Positions 24,247-35,601 of a stretch of 64,000 nucleotides of DNA are shown piece after piece. The position numbers and the translations under genes are program-made. The DNA is from Paragyromitra xinjiangensis (Eukaryota; Ascomycota; Pezizomycetes; Pezizales; Discinaceae), in assembly GCA_038503065.1 (NCBI GenBank), contig JBCAMK010000020.1, positions 372,001-436,000 on the forward strand, written 5' to 3'. The number at the start of each line of letters is the position of its first letter. Position 1 is the stretch's first letter. Under the pieces are notes generated by a model. The model worked only from the letters and a program-made list of their open reading frames with translations. It was not told where the DNA came from and ran no database searches.

Positions 24247-25702
24247 ATGGTTGAAGAAAACGATAAAGCTTTGGTGAATGGTGGGAGTTCTGGGAAGAAC
24301 AGGGCGATTATTGCAAGTGAGGCGGAGGAAACAGAGGAGGAGGATTTGCCGGTTGATGTTATCGACGACGATGAAGGCTGGTGTTCAAATCTCGTGGTTT
24401 TTGATTGGGAAAACGTGCGTGCTGACATCTGACTTCGCTTAGATCTGCTCGACGATTATCCACAGGACGTTGAGGTATGTAACCTTCATTATTCTCCGGC
24501 GAGAGAGGGATGAGAACTGACTCACTCACCCCTGCGTAGGACATCGAGCTCGTTCATCTCCGTATCTCGTCAATCGCCGCCCTGAAACTTGAACGGTTTA
24601 AACAAGTCCAGGTCTCTACTCCCGTTCGCCTCTCCTCCATCCTACCACCGCTGACTATGAACCCCCGTGCTAGAAATTATGTCTCCGTCAAAATCACATC
24701 CTCGATATCGAAGCGTTGGAGCCTCTGGCGGAAACACTGGTAGACCTAGATCTATACGATAACAGCATTGGACACATCCATGGCCTCGAAGAGCTCAAGA
24801 AACTTGAGAACCTTGATCTATCGTTCAACAAGATCAAACACATCAAGCGCATAAACCATCTCGTCGGTTTGAAGAATCTGTATTTCGTACAGAATCGTAT
24901 CGCAAGGATAGAGGGATTGGAGGGTATGACGGTGCTTAGGAACTTGGAGCTGGGAGCGAATAGGATTAGGGTATGTGTTTCAAAACAAAATCTGAGATGT
25001 GATGGAATGCTGACGGTGTGTGCGTGTCCGGGTAGGAAATCGAGAATATCGACCACCTGACTGCCCTGGAGGAGTTATGGTTGGGAAAAAACAAAATCAC
25101 AGAGTTAAAGGTGAATCATCCCACAAATCTCTCCCACGAGTAGCTGCTGATTTTATGGCGAATAGAACTTATCAACTCTAACCAACCTGCGAATCCTCTC
25201 GATCCAATCTAATCGTCTCACGAAGATCGAAGGTCTCGAGAACCTCTCTTCTCTTGAAGAATTCTACATTTCGCACAACGTGCTTACTGAGATTTCTGGA
25301 CTTGAGCATAATGTCTGCTCCCTCCCTCCCTTTCTTTTGAAATTTACTAACAGTCCTTAGAAAAACCTTCGTGTCCTTGATGTATCTAACAACCAGATTA
25401 CCAAGCTCGAGAACCTCAAGCACCTAGCACACCTCGAAGAACTCTGGGCAAGCAACAACAAGCTCTCCTCGTTTGATGAGGTCGAAAAGGAGTTGTCTGG
25501 GTCGGAGGAGCTTGTAACAGTATATTTCGAAGGAAATCCATTACAGAGGGAGGCAGGGAGCACATACAGGAATAAAGTCAGATTAGCGCTGCCGAGGATT
25601 AAGCAAATTGATGCCAGTGAGTTTTCTCCTTCTATCTTAGGGTTTATCCCTTTGCTTACAAAGTAGCTTGCTAACTGGTTTAAAGCGTTCGTGAGGGTGT
25701 AG
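24247..25702 (+). CDS. SDS22: protein phosphatase 1 regulatory subunit Sds22
   Basis: There are eight exons: 24247-24382, 24443-24474, 24540-24611, 24674-24970, 25036-25110, 25166-25312, 25361-25616 and 25686-25702. The product is 343 aa, close to other Sds22 proteins. An acidic N-terminus is followed by a chain of about 11-12 SDS22-type leucine-rich repeats (22-residue units such as LDLYDNSIGHIHGLEELKK and LDLSFNKIKHIKRINHL). The protein ends in the LRR cap VRLALPRIKQIDATFVRV. Sds22 binds PP1 catalytic subunits and controls their biogenesis and nuclear function. The last exon codes only five full residues. The end of exon 1 is uncertain: GTTCAA at 24383 preserves phase, while a GC donor nearby would give the more usual DED-LLDDYP. 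The remaining joins restore repeat spacing. Introns are 49-69 bp. Confidence 0.94.
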
Positions 25703-26551
25703 GTTGTCCGTTGCGGTTTGCGGTTTCTATAGGAATTCTTGGGCTAGGTGTTATCGGGGAGGCAGGTCTAGACGGTGGACTTGGAATTAAGGGATTTTTT
25801 TCTTTTCGTCACTTCGATTTCCTCTTTCCTGTGGGATGAGAAAATGGGTTTTTCCTACTTCCACTGCCCTACACTTTTTTAAAAACACGAATACAACTTT
25901 TTCGAAATTTTCTATATGTAGTTAATGTGTAGTAGCTTCTGTGATGAATGTTTGTATTTCTTCCGGGGAAGGATAATAAAAGCTTGAGCCTGGTCCTATG
26001 CTTCGAGTGGGTGCAGAGGGGGTTATTAGTAGCAGAGTGATGTCTTTTTCGAGATTCCTTGGTATCTTCTATCACCCTAACTTTTTTTAACTGCTTGGTC
26101 TATTGTTTTTTCGATCCCTCCAGGTTATCATTGAACCTTTAGCTACGGGGGGTCTTTAGTCATATATGATCACTCGGAGGTTCTTCCCTGATGGATTATC
26201 TGCCTGAAGTGAACATGCTCGTTAGTCCCATAGGCTATGTGATTGTCAATTATAGATCTAATCTATTTGAGCCCCCGAAAATCCTTTCACTCCTTTGCTT
26301 CTCTGGCGGGTGTTGCATTCTGTCGAGCGCTCTGCTCTGTCCACTTCGTCTGTCGTCCAATTTACTCCCTACTACCTACGAATACCAACAATCTGGCGAT
26401 ATTGTATGTATGCTCATTCTTTATGCTAATAAAGCCAGGCTATTCGCCACTGTGCATGTCTTCATGTTGGCTAGGGTAATGGCTGGTCTCGTACCCAGCC
26501 CATAAGCAGCCTTTAGCAAGCGGGGGTGCGAGTCTGCACTTAGCAAAAAAA
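25703..26551. other. intergenic, 3' flank of SDS22
   Basis: No gene is seen. The sequence is T-rich after SDS22. Confidence 0.5.
26545..26551 (-). terminator. polymerase III T-tract terminator of 5S
   Basis: Seven consecutive T (minus strand) immediately follow the 5S 3' end. Confidence 0.8.
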
Positions 26552-26672
26552 TGCGTTCAGTACCTGGGATTCCCACATGGTCACCCACTGCAGTACTAAC
26601 CAGGCGATATGATGCTTGGATATGCCAGAGCGAACGGGATGGCTCATTTTCATCATTCTATGACCGAACACA
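26552..26672 (-). rRNA. 5S ribosomal RNA
   Basis: Read on the minus strand, a 121-nt sequence has the eukaryotic 5S hallmarks. These are CATCCCGTTCGCTC, then GCCTGGTTAGTACTG, GTGGGTGACC and GGGAATCCCAGG. The ends pair as helix I (GTGTTC with GAACGC), ATGATG pairs with CATCAT as helix II, and CCTGG pairs with CCAGG in the distal arm. A run of seven T directly follows the 3' end, a polymerase III terminator. The internal promoter (A box, intermediate element and C box) is contained in the gene. It is a single dispersed copy, not in an rDNA repeat, as known for many filamentous ascomycetes. The exact ends may be off by one or two bases. Confidence 0.92.
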
Positions 26673-27125
26673 TTAAGTGCTGGCGAGAAAGTATCATAAC
26701 TTGTTTCCTGGAAGCTGGCTGAAATACCCCACTTCTAACGAATGGAGGAAAGAGGGCCTTGCTACTGATGAAGGTTGGTTGGTTGGTTGGTTCATGATCA
26801 TTGAGTACATGTAACTACCTGGTACCAATTCCGGTGAAAGTGAGAGAAGGGGACTTGTAGAGCAATTAGAGTATCTTGGCTTTGATCCTAGTGAGGAATC
26901 CTTTTGGGAGAATGTAATGGTTATTGTGCATACAGAGTTGCTACAACGCTATACAATAGCCGACAAAAAACTTATCCACGGTACGCAGCAGCCATAGGGA
27001 GTAGGGATAGGAACGAGCTTAGTATATTATCTAACACCCTTCAATCCCCCAATCATTTCGCAACCCATACAATCTAGCGAAGAACCTACCCACCCACCCA
27101 ACATCCAAAACCCATCCCTCCTCCA
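26673..27125. other. intergenic between 5S and SET gene
   Basis: The region contains a short GGTT tandem (about 26774-26791) and TACATGTA at 26806-26813. No gene is seen. Confidence 0.5.
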
Positions 27126-27647
27126 CTAAAACCCAGCTTCATCAACACATCTTTCACAACGACACACAAACCCCCAAACCGCCAACTTCCCCCTCCTCTC
27201 AACCACCCTCTCATCACGAAAACAAACATACGAAACCAACACCTCCTCCCCTTCCTCCAAATCCCTCACCGCAACAACTTCCATACACCCCGTCGACCTC
27301 CACACCCATGTCGCGTTCGGACGACAACTATGGTTTGCTTTACAGATATGTTCGAAAACGGCCGAATAATGACGACTGATACTAAACCTGTTAGTGATCC
27401 AGATCCCTTCTTCGTGTGAGATTGGTGGTCGGTTTGCGGGATGGCTGTCGTTGAATTTGTTGTGGAGGGAGAGGAACTTTTGTTGGGATTGGAGGTCAAG
27501 GGTATGGTATTTTGTGAGGAAGTTGGAGTCTTTTTTGGTGGCATGGAGGAGGGGGGGTTCAGAGATTATGGTGGTGCCTTGGGGGATGTGGCGGGTTGTG
27601 AAGATGCCTTGGCCTTTGAGGGTACTGGGTCGGATTTCGTAGAGCAT
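27126..27647 (-). CDS. small SET-domain protein
   Basis: This is a single exon of 173 aa starting at ATG 27647. The whole protein is a SET domain. It opens with LYEIRPSTLKGQGIFTTRHIPQGT (N-SET strand with the cofactor-loop Gly). The NHSCRPNA motif that forms the pseudoknot and binds S-adenosylmethionine is in the middle. EEVLVSYV supplies the catalytic Tyr region, and CRCERC at the end is a post-SET-like Cys cluster. Such short SMYD-like fungal SET proteins are presumed protein lysine methyltransferases with unknown substrates. The key residues are intact. The C-terminus is short compared with relatives that carry further helices, but the stop is clean. It diverges from the WD40 gene with about 850 bp between the starts. 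Confidence 0.88.
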   Translation of the reverse strand: MLYEIRPSTLKGQGIFTTRHIPQGTTIISEPPLLHATKKDSNFLTKYHTLDLQSQQKFLSLHNKFNDSHPANRPPISHEEGIWITNRFSISRHYSAVFEHICKANHSCRPNATWVWRSTGCMEVVAVRDLEEGEEVLVSYVCFRDERVVERRGKLAVWGFVCRCERCVDEAGF

Positions 27648-28497
27648 TCTGGGGGAGTTGTTTTGGGTGCGTTTGGGTTTCGGTATAGGGTAATGTAGGT
27701 GTTTGGTGGTGGGTATAGTTGGCAGGGGTATTTATATAGCAAATCTATTATAGTACTGTGCGAGATGAAAGCAGGTTTATCCAAGGGAGGAGAAAGAGGT
27801 GATGCAGTTGAAACAATACTACCAAACGGTAGTTTCAACCTAACAGGAGGTGAAGAAATGCGCGCAAGCAAGCCATGTTTCACACCAGCCAGACACATCT
27901 TGAAACACCCATCCAACGGTTGATAGTATATAGGATACGTACAATAGAACCATTTTTCTGGAAGTGCAGGGTATTTTTTGTGTACTGTAGACTCTCGCTA
28001 TGGGCATATCAAGATTGGGCGCGTGGGATTATGCAGATGTGTCGAGTGATATTTCGTGTTTAGAACTATTTCCTGGAGGACAGTAGGAACGGCGATACTA
28101 ATAAGCCGGGCTAAGTATCAGTTCAAACTATTAGTCCAGCATCAAGACGGAGTTCTTCGTCGAATTTCTGATACCTTTCTCATAGAAAGGCTATTGTAGA
28201 AATCCACGACTCTTATCTTAATCCCACACCATAGGTTAGAGTAGATCTTAGGCCAAGTACTTAAAGACATGTTCACAGGGGATATACAATCCCAATCAGT
28301 ACCCCACGCATCCGCCAGCAAGAGGAAACCCACACCTATCAATCACCCTCATCCCATACTACTTCCTCCCCCGCTAACACAACCGCCCAATACCACCCAT
28401 CACACATCATCACTCGCCCCCCACTAGGGCTAACCCGGCCACCTCCGCCAAAACCTCTCCACCCCCACCACCCCACCACACAGCACCATCACCGAAA
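27648..28497. promoter_or_regulatory. divergent promoter region, SET gene / WD40 gene
   Basis: This is 850 bp between two divergent ATGs. It is presumed to hold both promoters; no specific element could be assigned. The last 200 bp is C/A-rich leader. Confidence 0.45.
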
Positions 28498-29864
28498 ATG
28501 CCACGCCTCCTACACACAACCCACAGCACGTCCCTCTCCTGTCTCCCAGGAACCTACATCTACAACCTAGCACGCGCAACCCACACCTCCCTCGCAGCAA
28601 TCTGCTCCGACGACTCGTTACGAGTATTTTCAGCATCAACGCTAGCGCTGCAGGGCACGCTTGAAAACACACATGCAGGCGTAACGTGTGTACAGAGCGT
28701 GAGCGAGAACCTAGTTGCCACAGCAGGCAGAGATGGGGATGTGAAGGTATGGGATGTGCGAGGGGGAAGCCCAATGAAGTTTCGATGTGGTAGGTTTAGG
28801 TTTAGGTAGAGAGTACGAATTGGGCTGACTGAGTAGGGTTACCGGTCCTGAGTCTGGCCGTGAATGAAAGCGCGGGGGTGATTGCTGCGGGGACGGAATT
28901 GGTGGGTAGTGGGGCTAGGGTTGTTATCTGGTTTTTACTCACTTCCCTTAGGCCTTGAATGGTGCTGATACTCCTGGGAAGGGATTTGAGGACAGCGGGG
29001 GTGAGGGTTCAGTATACAGAGTCGCATAATGATGATGTCACGACGTTGTCTTTTCATCCTACGGCTTCGCATCTTCTGCTTAGTGGCTCTACGGACTCGT
29101 TGGTTAATGTTTATAATCTTCTTACGCCGCCGTCGGGATCTGCTGCGACTCCGGATGATGATGTTGATGATGCGCTACATCAGGTTGTTAATCATGGCTC
29201 GAGTATTCACCGCGCGGGTTTCTTGTCTTCAGATGGGAATGGGTATGGGAATGTGTTTGCGCTCAGTCACGATGAGCAGCTAGCGGTGTATAAGCTTTTT
29301 GATGAGATCCCGGAAGATGAAGAGACACAGGAAGCGGAGAGGAAGGAGTGGGGTGATGTGAGGGGGTTGTTGGGGTGCGAGTATGTGGTTGATGTGGTCC
29401 CCCGAAAGGGCGGTGGGGGATGGATAGTTGCGGGGAACTGTGGGGAGGGGTGGGTGGATTTAGTAGGGGTTGGGAACGAGGGAGGTGGGATTGGAGGATG
29501 GGGGATTGGCGGGGAGGGGGTGAGACTGGTTGGTGGACATGGGGAGGAGGTAGTGAGGGGGGTGTATCTGGACGAAAGGGTTTGTGCAGTTCCTTTCCGG
29601 TTACTGGTTTCTGTTTTATTGTTTATTTTCGTTTTTTCGACTACTAATGGAATTGTGGTAAAGGCGGGAATGATTTATACAGCGGGCGAGGACGGGCTTG
29701 TCAAAGTCTGGCGGGAGCCCGGCGGAGAAGGAAGGGGGGAGAGCGGGGGGAAGATAGAAACGACTGGGGAAGTGTCAGGCTCAGCAGGAAAGAAAAGGAC
29801 GAAAGAGCAACGGAAAGAGCGGAAAGAGAAGAAAGAAGCGAAAGCTCGGTACAAACCGTATTAA
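28498..29864 (+). CDS. WD40-repeat protein, WDR89-like
   Basis: There are four exons: 28498-28789, 28837-28930, 28982-29579 and 29664-29864. The product is 394 aa. WD repeats are visible as AAICSDDSLRVFSA, VATAGRDGDVKVWDV, ARVVIWDLRTAG, LLLSGSTDSLVNVYNL and IYTAGEDGLVKVWRE. YTESHNDDVTTLSFHP, between the third and fourth, is a motif of the WDR89 family. The C-terminus is basic and low-complexity (KKRTKEQRKERKEKK), suggesting a nuclear or nucleolar site. Exon joins were chosen to rebuild WD blades. The second intron has a weak GTTTTT donor, and the third (GTTTGT donor, 84 nt) is in frame and stop-free. The role of WDR89 proteins is poorly known. Confidence 0.85.
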
Positions 29865-30321
29865 CTGGCGCTCTGGATGTCTGTAATAATAAGTAAAATA
29901 GGAATACTATAGACGGTCGTGATAATTAATTGTTGTACCTGATTTATTCCGGGAGTTATTGTCGAAGTGGCCACGTTTTTTTGTTTCGGCGGTTGTCTGT
30001 TTCTTGTGTCATCTCGCCGCCATCATGCAACAACCGCAACTCTCTCCTCCTCCTCTTCTCTTCTATCTACTCTTCTTCTCCCTTCTCTTTCTCTTTCTCG
30101 AATCGACAGGTATCAGACAGCTCATATATACAGTCATTCTCTTCCCCATCTCTCTTCTCAGATCAGCCCCATTCACCCGGTTAATGCCCCGCTACGTTGA
30201 GCTCCTTGCAGAACGATAGACTGTTCTACACATACTGAGAGGGCGGGAGAGAGAAAGAGAGAGATTGACTTCTCGCTCGTACCTTTCCTTATTTCCTTTT
30301 GTTTCAGAATTCACTCCAGTC
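29865..30321. other. short intergenic/leader before HRD3
   Basis: This is 457 bp of mostly CT-rich leader sequence. It includes an ATG at 30025 in a good context opening a 65-codon frame, which can be spliced in frame to HRD3 (see findings). Confidence 0.5.
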
Positions 30322-33256
30322 ATGCAACGGAGGTGTAGAACGCGGATATGGGTGTTTCTTGGTATGTTACTAGCGACCTCGTTCACCCCCACCCACCATA
30401 CAAACACACGCAAACCCCATACTGATAGTTCCACAGGCGTGTTGTGTCTCCTCGCCGTATCCGTAACAGCGCGACAGAATGAAGAGGAATCACTGGTGCC
30501 GGTTCAGGGGCAGGAACGAATACAGGTACAAACCGGCCAGCTCTCTTCAAAATCGTCCGATGACGACAACAACGATAGCTCCACAACCCAAAGTAGGCTT
30601 CCCCCACCTCCTCCGGTAAATAGCTACTGACGAGCCCCCAACTACTACAGAAGAACAAGCAGAAACCCTTGTCGCGGAAGCTCTCGCAATCCTCCGAACT
30701 CTCGATCCGAGTCCTGTGCGTTCGCAGTCAAGCCACACGGATTCGTCGCGGCTGAGTCTCTACGGGAAGGTGGTCTACTACGCGAAACAGGTAGCGACAG
30801 CGGTGCTGGTGCATAGTCCTGCGAGTCTGGAGGAGCCGGTCGATGCGCCGCCGAAGAATGTGCCAGTGGGTGGAACGGGGGTGTTTGGGACAAAGTTGAG
30901 AAGCGCGGTGGATAAGCTGGAGACAGCTAGGGAGATTGGGAAGAATTACGATGCGATGTTTTTATTGGCGCAGATGAATTTTGTAGGTCGTCCGTGGATG
31001 AATGGATGGATGGATGGGTTGGCTGATGGGAGCGAGTTGTTAGTACGGGAATTGGAGCCATCCAAGGAATTACCCACTTGCGTTTGAGCGCTATAAGGAG
31101 CTGGCAGATTTGTCTGGGAATTCGACGGCGCAGAGCGTAGTCGGGTTCCTGTATGCCACAGGCTTTGGGGGAGCTGTGCAGCGGGATCAAGCAAAGGTAC
31201 AACAAACTTGTTCTGTTACCCCCACTATACTGACTCCTGTGTAGGCTCTCCTCTATCATACATTCGCTGCCCTCAATGGTGATACCCGTTCCGAAATGAC
31301 CGTTGCCTTCCGTCACCTGACCGGTATCGGCACTCCACGCCACTGCGAAGATGCTGCTTTCTACTACAAGCGCGTCGCTGATAAAGCGATTGACTACTGG
31401 CGTTCCGGTCCGCCGGGCGGCTACACGATCATCAAGAACAGCTACCGGCTTGCCGACGACCAGGGTGGTGTATACGGCGAAGGTGCATCTGTGGTCTCAT
31501 CGGGAATGAATGCGCTGCGACGCGGGGCGACGACTGATTCCGGGAAAGATTTGGATGATATCCTCGAGTATTTGGACCTAATGGCACGTAAGGGGGATTT
31601 GTCGGCGACGTTCACATTAGCGAAATTATATTATGACGGCTCGAGGAACCTGCCGAGGGATGTAAGGAAGGCAAAAATGTACTTTACGAATGTGGCAAAG
31701 CAGTATTGGACCAGGGAGGGGAAGACGATTTCGGGTGGGCCTCCGGGGCTGGAGAGGTTGGCTGGAAAGGCTGCGGGATATATTGGGAAGATGTATCTGC
31801 GTGGTGAAGGTGTCTCACAGGACTTTCAGCAGGCGGGGAAATGGTTTAGGCGTGGGATTCAAAATGTAGGACTCTCTGCATTCAATTTGAGGGGTTTTAC
31901 TAATCGGTTCATAGGGTGATGCAAGCTCTCAGAATGGCCTGGGCTATATGTACCTCTATGGCTACGGCCTTAAAATCGACCGCCAACGCGCCGCCGACTA
32001 CTTCCAAGAAGCGGTTGAGCAAGACCTCCCTCAGGCGCAAATCAATCTCGGAAAGCTCTTCCTCGAGCAGTCCGAAATTGAGGTCGCTAAACGTTATTTC
32101 GAGCTCGCCGCCCGCCACGGCACCCTCGAATCCTATTACTATCTCGCCGAGATCTACAACTCAGGCCTTGGTAAAGAACGATCCTGCAACCTCGCAACTA
32201 CCTACTACAAAAGCGTCGCCGAGCGTGTTGAGCCTCTTCAGAGCCCACTCGCATGGGCTAACCAGGCCTACCATGATGGCGATCTCGAGAGTGCGCTCAT
32301 TGGGTACATGATGGCAGCGGAACAAGGCTATGAAGCAGGACAAGCAAACGTAGCATACCTCCTCGACGAAGCCAAATCGCGCCTTCCACTCAAACACTTC
32401 CTACAACCTTCTCCCGCCCCTCCACGCGACGAGAGTCGTCGTGAATTAGCACTTATATACTGGACACGTTCAGCAAAGCAGTCGAATACCGACTCGCTAG
32501 TCAAGATGGGTGACTACTACCTTGCAGGTATCGGCACAGAGCAGGACCACGAAAAAGCCGCGAGCTGCTATCAGGCCGCCAGCGAGCTTCAGGCATCTGC
32601 GCAAGCGCTGTGGAACCTGGGATGGATGCACGAGAATGGGATTGGCGTTGAGCAGGATTTCCACCTTGCGAAGCGTTACTACGACCATGCGTTGGAGACT
32701 AATCAAGAGGCGTATTTGCCGGTTACGTTGAGCTTGTTGAAGCTGCGTGTGAGGAGCTTTTGGAACACGGTTACGGGGGGTGGTGTTAATGCCATTGGTG
32801 CAGACCCAGGTATGTTTCGGTTCCGATGTCGTCCTTTTTATCGTGAGCTGACCAATCGACGCAATAGACCCAAAACCTAAGCACCGTCCCACGCTCCGCG
32901 AATTCTTGAAGAAATGGTACGAAGCCACCCCCGACGACTATGGTGACCCAGACGACATCTACGGCACCGCTACATCCGCCGGCGACGACGACCTAGACGC
33001 GCATGTAGCGGGAGACGAGTACTACGACGCCGAGTTTGACGATGATCTTGTTGAGAGCGTCATTATCCTCGTTCTCGCTGCGGCTGTCGCTATATTAGTG
33101 TACTACCGACAACAGAGACAGCAGAACATAGCGAGACGCCAGCAACAGCAACAGGCGCCAGTGGTAGGGGCGCAAGGTGGGGTGGGAGGAGGTGCGCCTG
33201 CAGGGTTTCAAGGACCTCTAGGACCTGAGTTTGAGGTGCCTTGGGTTCCGCATTAA
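30322..33256 (+). CDS. HRD3: Hrd3/SEL1L: ERAD ubiquitin-ligase adaptor
   Basis: There are seven exons: 30322-30361, 30437-30592, 30651-30982, 31044-31196, 31245-31865, 31915-32809 and 32868-33256. The product is 861 aa. A signal peptide (RIWVFLGVLCLLAVSVTA) leads to a lumenal region of Sel1-like repeats, for example TAQSVVGFLYATGFGG, LGYMYLYGYGLKIDRQRAADY and LGWMHENGIGVEQDFHLAKRYY. One transmembrane helix lies at about residues 796-812 (VIILVLAAAVAILV), followed by a short cytosolic Gln-rich tail. This topology and length are those of Hrd3. Hrd3 scaffolds the Hrd1 ligase complex and presents misfolded glycoproteins for ER-associated degradation. The exon 3/4 join gives MNF-YGNWSHPRNYPLAFERY, the conserved junction. 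An upstream in-frame ATG through a 5' exon is possible. Confidence 0.94.
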
Positions 33257-34964
33257 GGTTTCCGGTTTTATTTTACTGTGGGATGTGGGTGGTATAGCTG
33301 GTTGTAAGAGCGGATGTATCATAGATGTTTTGCTTTTTTTTTTCTTTAGTTGCTGTTTCTGTGGTGGGAACTTGCTTTTAAAAGGTGCAGTTTGGATTGT
33401 GGGGATTGTAGTGCTCTTATTTTAGCTTCTTTTTCCTGCGGGGGTTAGAGGAATACAATGAACTGCTTTATTGTAGCGTTTCGTTCTGGCGGGGTCGGGT
33501 TGTGTTGCTTGGGCTGATGGCTTTGGTGTGGGCGGGATCATGGGGAATCACTAAGGCGTGGTGAACGAGTGATGGTCTATGATGGAATTAGTATTACCCT
33601 GGCTGGGCGCTTGCATAAGTTGAGGAAAGTATCTACAGTATCGGGGACTATGATGTAATAATTCGGGGCTTTATAATAGCCTCAGGCCCCCACGAAACCG
33701 AGCAACATCAAAGGGTTTTATGGCGAGGCCGAAGCTCCACCAAAGTATTGCAAAAATAGCAGCAAATAAATACATAAAACTTAGGCTTTAGGGTATTTTC
33801 CTAAAGGAGTCGAGTCTGAATAAGTTCACTGTTGAGATCGGTCCTTTTTACTAACATCACGAGTACTGTTTCCCCTTTGTCGTGGGGTTTAGGGCTTTCG
33901 GTATTTACTTGTAGGGTTTCGTATTTACCCATACAGCTAGGCAGGCGAACTAATCTCGCACGGTGCGGGGTTGTGACTGCACAATACTTAAAGTAAAGTA
34001 GCTCGATTGAGTACATGTAGCTATATGAGCACCATAAGAGGAGATATATCACACCCTCTCCTCTACCATCACTCCATTCACCTAATCTCGCCACTTGAAA
34101 TTAATAACATTCTGTAAATCTATTTCCTTGCGGCCCAAGATACGATAGCCCTAGAGTTGATAAAACCTAATAGCTAAAAGAAATAGCAAGAGCGGGCTTG
34201 GAATAAGGGGCTGCCGCAAATCGGCTGCTTCTGCGAGAATCGCTAAAGCCTAGACCCATTGTTACTCAATGATTCAAAAGATACTTTTATGGATTTACAC
34301 AAAGTCCGTGCGGAAATGGCTGAAACTCACAAGTTTAACAACAAGCCTACGCCAAGGGCTTCTAGCGCACTCATGCCGCTACGATACACGCTAAAGTTAG
34401 AGACATTTTGACCAGAGTCATGACCTAATGAGTTTAAGATGTTGGATGTAAATGAGCGGTGAATACATGTAGGCAGTAGATACGGCAGCTGATTCCCTCC
34501 CTGTAAAAACCGGTAAATCCGATTATATCCTAATTCCCGGTTCAGTGACTCACCTTTTTAGCTGTAACACGCTAAAATCAAATAAGCTTCTTTTTATCTG
34601 ATCCGCAATTCCAATCTGACATAAATATTTCCTTAACCAGTAAGGATACATGTAGTTACATTCGACTGCCGCGGCCCATGTGGAGTAAGATCCCATGTGG
34701 AGTGAGATACATGTACCTAATCGTAGGAAAAAAAAGAAAGAAAGAAATCGTCACCAGTCACCCGATACTTTTGATATTCACTATTACAACAGGCCACTTC
34801 GAAAATGTGTAAATGTTAATTTTATTGGAGTTTTTTTCAGCGTACCCTGCTAGTAGCAGTAGTCATGATGACGTCATCAGTCAATCTCTGAACACCAATT
34901 GAAGGTGTTAGATCGATGGATGTATAGCAGGGGGAAGAGTGCCAAGACTTTGCGAACGGGACTA
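33257..34964. other. intergenic, start of the 33-38 kb desert
   Basis: The T-rich 3' flank of HRD3 is followed by AT-rich sequence without a supported gene. TACATGTA occurs four times (34012, 34464, 34647 and 34708). A short direct duplication (CCCATGTGGAGT) lies around 34677-34706. Confidence 0.5.
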
Positions 34965-35601
34965 TACTTAATGAATTAATCAATGAATCAATCAAACGTC
35001 AGATCGAACAACCTAAAACGAAAACATCGGAGTCATGATATGTATTCTCGGCACCCATCAGCCGTGGCATGAACTAGTGCTGAAGCGAAACTGTTGCATT
35101 CAGTACTCCATCAGTCGCAGAAAATTCTGTATATATTCGTTTCACAAAATGGGTATAATACTACATCTATATCACCACTAACGGATAGTGGATTGAACTT
35201 CGGCCGTACCTGGCTGTGATGAACATTGGTCAAAATTTGGTTTCTGTATCTGGTTAACTTGAATCATTGGATATCACTCGGTATATTCATCTGCAAGGTT
35301 CTTGGAAATAGTAGTAGTATTCAGCTTCCTAATGCAGGCTTCTCTGTGCGCCTCCACTGCTCCAGCTGTCCTATAGGCTCCTGTTTATTTTGCGGGTATT
35401 TAGGCTATGCAGGACTGTTTGGGAGACCAGCAAGCCATTTGGTGGAGCTCTTTCTACTGGCCGAACACCTGTATATAGAGAGGCTCTCGCCTCCAGCGAG
35501 CAAGTAAGAAAGCAAGTAAGCAAGTAAGCAAGAGTAAGCGATCTATACTCCTTGCACGAAGTTATTTTTTGAAAGGTTGATTGATCAATTCATTACGTAC
35601 T
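34965..35601. repeat. possible MITE-like element with imperfect terminal inverted repeats
   Basis: The left end (34965-34995) reads TACTTAATGAATTAATCAATG and continues AATCAATCAA. The right end (35576-35601), read on the minus strand, is GTACGTAATGAATTGATC followed by AATCAACC. The two ends are therefore inverted partial copies about 610 bp apart. The 4659-4685 motif matches the same consensus. The interior holds one 93-codon frame with no recognisable motif and a GCAAGTAA tandem. No target-site duplication could be confirmed, so the element type is a guess. Confidence 0.35.
35498..35540. repeat. GCAAGTAA short tandem repeat
   Basis: About five diverged copies of an 8-bp GCAAGTAA unit occur in a row. 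Confidence 0.75.

Noticed and set aside
28789..28807. TAGGTTTAGGTTTAGG, telomere-like at first sight
   Set aside because: There are only two and a half units, placed at an exon end and donor of the WD40 gene. It is not a telomeric array.
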